A DNA stretch of 64,000 bases, taken from the NCBI GenBank assembly GCA_946807835.1, contig OX327694.1, positions 9,994,001 to 10,058,000 on the forward strand, read 5' to 3'. The translations under genes were made by a program, and so were the position numbers. Of the stretch, positions 61,764-64,000 are shown in pieces (positions within the stretch are counted from its first letter, which is position 1; each line of letters begins with the position of its first letter). Origin of the DNA: Ailanthus altissimus. Lineage: Eukaryota > Streptophyta > Magnoliopsida > Sapindales > Simaroubaceae. The notes beneath the pieces were generated by a model that did not search any database, had not been told where the DNA came from, and worked only from the letters and a program-made list of their open reading frames with translations.

Positions 61764-62415
61764 ATTGCAGAAACATCAACTCATAAATTCACAAAAATTT
61801 GTGTCTTTTGTGGATCTAGCCCTAAAAAAATAAGAGAGTTTATAGAAGCAACAAAAACCTTTGATAAGGTGTTAGCTAAACGAAAAATTCATTTAGTATA
61901 AGGGGAAGGTAGTCGTGGATTAATGAGGTAGGCAGTATCAGCTGTACATAATAAAGGCAGTCGAGTTTGGGTATTATACCGAAAACTCTAGCTGTTGGAA
62001 ATATTATCGGCAAAATAATTAGGGATGAGTTACATGTATCATCAATGCATCAATGCATGTCTCTAATGCTTGAAAATGTTGATGCCTTCATAGCTCTACT
62101 AGGAGGCTTCGAAACTCTGGAGAAACTTTTTTAAATTACCTCCTGGGCTAAATTGTAAATCTACCAAAACCCATTGGTTTGTTAAATGTTGGAGGCTTTT
62201 ATAATGAGTTGTTATCTTTTCTTAACTATACGATGGAAAAATAATTCATATCATTTGTGGCACGACGAATCCTCATTTCTGCTTCAACTATTGATCAGTT
62301 GCTCAATGAATTATAGAATTTCATACCTCTGTGTGATCCAACAATGCGCCAGATAGATTGGTACCTTGATGACAGTGAGAAGAAATGTAAGATAGATTTG
62401 ACTCTTCGTCTGTAG
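61764..62415 (+). pseudogene. Intronless LOG-like gene (cytokinin nucleoside 5'-monophosphate phosphoribohydrolase)
   Basis: LOG enzymes release active cytokinin bases from their riboside monophosphates in the cytosol. Here the frame reads THKFTKICVFCGSS (about 61778), FDKVLAKRKIHLV, GEGSRGLMR (family GGGSxGLMG), then after a frameshift near 61975 LAVGNIIGKII, SLMLENVDAFIALLGGFETLE (family PGGxGTxEE), INGGFYN-type LLNVGGFYNELLSFL, ARRILISASTIDQLLNEL, PLCDPTMRQIDW, and ends DLTLRL at 62415. That covers the whole LOG protein, about 215 residues, in a single exon, whereas plant LOG genes have several introns. Several stops, one or more frameshifts and changed PGGxGT and GGGS motifs make it inactive. 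It lies inside the Athila element, same strand. Confidence 0.85.
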
Positions 62416-62529
62416 TCTCTTTACTTTGATTTCTTTTTTCGTATTTTGTGTGGTTTATTTGTTGCTGTAGGTTTTTTCTTTCAATAAAAGCTGTTTTATG
62501 TGATATCTTCTATACTCTACGCTTACTGT

Positions 62530-63765
62530 ATTTTTACATTGAGGACAATGTCTCAATCTAGTTGAGGGGAGAGATAGTTCATATATGATGTCAATGTTAC
62601 CTTTTTTTTTATCATTTTGTTATTTTCCTAAAACAATTAACATCTGGCATTATGAATGGCATGAGTAAAGGGTTTTTTTTTGGACTCTTGAGACGCATTC
62701 TAATTCACTTGTTATTTTTATTTCATGCATATGTGTTCTTAGTAATTCTTGTGTAAATATGTTTGATTTTCTATCGAGGTAATTTCAAAATTGTTTGGTT
62801 TTAGTGACTTTTTCTATCTAGGTTACTAAAAAATAACTTTTAAAATTATTTCTTGAGCACAATACTAAGCCTTGTGGTAAGATAAATGATTCAATGTATA
62901 TAGCCATGAGATTTTTTTTCATGTTTAAGTATACATTTTCTTAATCTCACACATCTTTTTGTGAGTGAGTGGAGAGATTTCAGAAAATAGCTTATGAATT
63001 TTCATTAATCTTTTGATTTGGTTAATTTTTATTTGGAGTGACATTATTCGAATAAAGGAATGGATTGATTGTCTAGCCAAAGAATGACTCAAATTTGTTA
63101 AATTTATTTTGGTGAGAAGTAATTCTTATTTTGTAATATTTTCTAATGTTCTTGATATTCATAAAAGTGTCAAAAAAAAGGGTGAATCACTTCAGTTCAT
63201 AAAAGTCTTCGTTCAATGATAGAAGACAAAAGTATCAAAAAAAAGAAAAGAAAAGAGAGAGAGATTTAATCTAGTACAATAAAGTCTTTATTTTCAAAGA
63301 CAAAAGTCTTTTAGAAACAGTATTTCTCACTGGGATTATTTGTGATATTCGTTATTGAGGTCCTAAAAGCTAGCGTATGGCAAGAATGGTGTAACTCTTA
63401 ACAATTAATTTTTCTATCTTTAAATCAATGTTAGTTTATTTGTCTGTCCTTAAAGATAACCGTTTTTTGAGCGCTTATCTATTTTTCAACTCCATTAGTG
63501 AAACCCTAACTCTTTAAACTTTTTTTTTTTACCCGTGAGAATATAGAGTTGAGGCTTTTACGTGAAGAAAATTTTTAAGGCTATATATTTTGTGATTTGT
63601 GGTAAGAAGGTTATGACTTAATTCACACACACATGATTTTGAAAGTTATAAAATAATCTTGATAGAGATTGTGATCTTGAATGGACATTTTGTTTGAAAT
63701 GCTTAGATAGTTATTTCTTTTAATTTATTTACGCTTGAATTGCTGAGGACTAGTAATAAGCTGGT
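62530..63765 (+). other. Athila 3' UTR
   Basis: The box 'acattgaggacaatgtctcaatctagttgaggggagag' (62537-62574) is the conserved Athila motif after the coding region. It is followed by about 1.2 kb without coding sequence, with poly-A/AAG runs (63160-63260). Just before the LTR comes 'gctgaggactagtaataagctggt' (63741-63765), the equivalent of the tract-containing block before Athila 3' LTRs. Confidence 0.6.
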
Positions 63766-64000
63766 TGGGTATTATCCAAGTATAGGTTGTCTTAATTATA
63801 GTATTTACTTGTGAGTCCGAGTGTTGTATCCACGGGGAGTGATCACCAAGAGCAAAGGTTGCTTTTGTCAATGTCCAAGAGTAATGAAGTCTTGTACCTA
63901 AAGATGAAGAATAATGGTTGATTTTAAAAGAAAAGATTACCAAGTGTAAATTAAGAAATCAATTTAAAAGAATACTAAGGCATTAGAGATCCATACTTAC
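63766..64000 (+). repeat. 3' LTR of the Athila element, start only
   Basis: It begins near TGGGTATTATCCAAGTATAGG and continues to the window end. Its first 80 bases are the inverted complement of the 5' LTR end at 49534-49612. The minus-strand frame open at 63943-63725 is not a gene. Confidence 0.6.

Larger units (their letters stand above)
49500..64000 (+). mobile_element. Athila Ty3 retrotransposon with accessory genes, runs past window end
   Basis: In order: partial 5' LTR, tRNA-Asp-type primer site, leader, gag, protease, RT, RNase H, integrase, a Cys-rich frame, a LOG-like gene, a long 3' UTR and a 3' LTR start. The 14.5 kb include a 0.5-kb antisense insert in gag-pol and a 5-kb LTR nest in RT. 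Coding frames are long but broken by stops that mostly fit CAA/CAG/CGA-to-stop or TGG-to-TAG changes. Athila assignment rests on the primer site, protease DxGA, gag blocks and the 'gaggacaatgt' box after the accessory region. Confidence 0.8.

Overview
The window is nuclear DNA of a flowering plant, most likely a eudicot. It is AT-rich, holds one intron-containing plastid-targeted gene (GAPA, about 42.9-45.0 kb, minus strand), and is otherwise almost entirely nested, mutated retrotransposons. No bacterial, organellar or CRISPR features were seen. The species cannot be named from the sequence.

Layout. 1-879 is the 3' part of a Tekay/Del-like LTR; a near-identical stretch lies at 57383-58262. 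880-1298 plus 9785-13075 is one Ty3 Tat-lineage polyprotein split by a Ty1/copia element with both LTRs (1299-9784). 13191-16660 is a second copia coding region without clear LTRs. A second Tat copy starts near 16661. It is split by a copia solo LTR (17987-20302, perfect 5-bp target-site duplication) and runs through RT, two RNase H domains and integrase to 23110, then into a degenerate tandem-repeat 3' region (23200-27540). That repeat is itself interrupted by a copia LTR/leader/SINE composite (23841-26980). 28450-33290 is a minus-strand Athila polyprotein. 33309-34778 and 37580-38998 are Athila-type solo LTRs. 34779-41000 holds an antisense coiled-coil gene like those between pol and the 3' LTR of Tat elements, split by a copia solo LTR (35111-37441). 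A Tat-like LTR precedes GAPA (about 41900-42360).

45-46.1 kb is the GAPA upstream region and AT-rich spacer, followed by a 5'-truncated LINE (46.1-48.64 kb). From about 49.5 kb to the window end is a plus-strand Athila element: partial 5' LTR, tRNA-Asp-type primer site, gag, protease, RT, RNase H, integrase, accessory region, 3' LTR.

This last element is the most interesting part. After integrase it carries a Cys-rich open frame and then an intronless but decayed full-length homologue of the cytokinin-activating enzyme LOG. Inside its gag-pol it also carries an antisense cDNA-like insert with an intact 82-residue frame. Further oddities are a perfect in-frame 162-bp duplication in integrase, LTR ends that are inverted complements of each other, stop codons mostly explained by C-to-T change, and a missing RT half replaced by two nested LTRs. 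GAPA appears to be the only functional gene; all lineage names and domain calls rest on motif recognition, not on searches.
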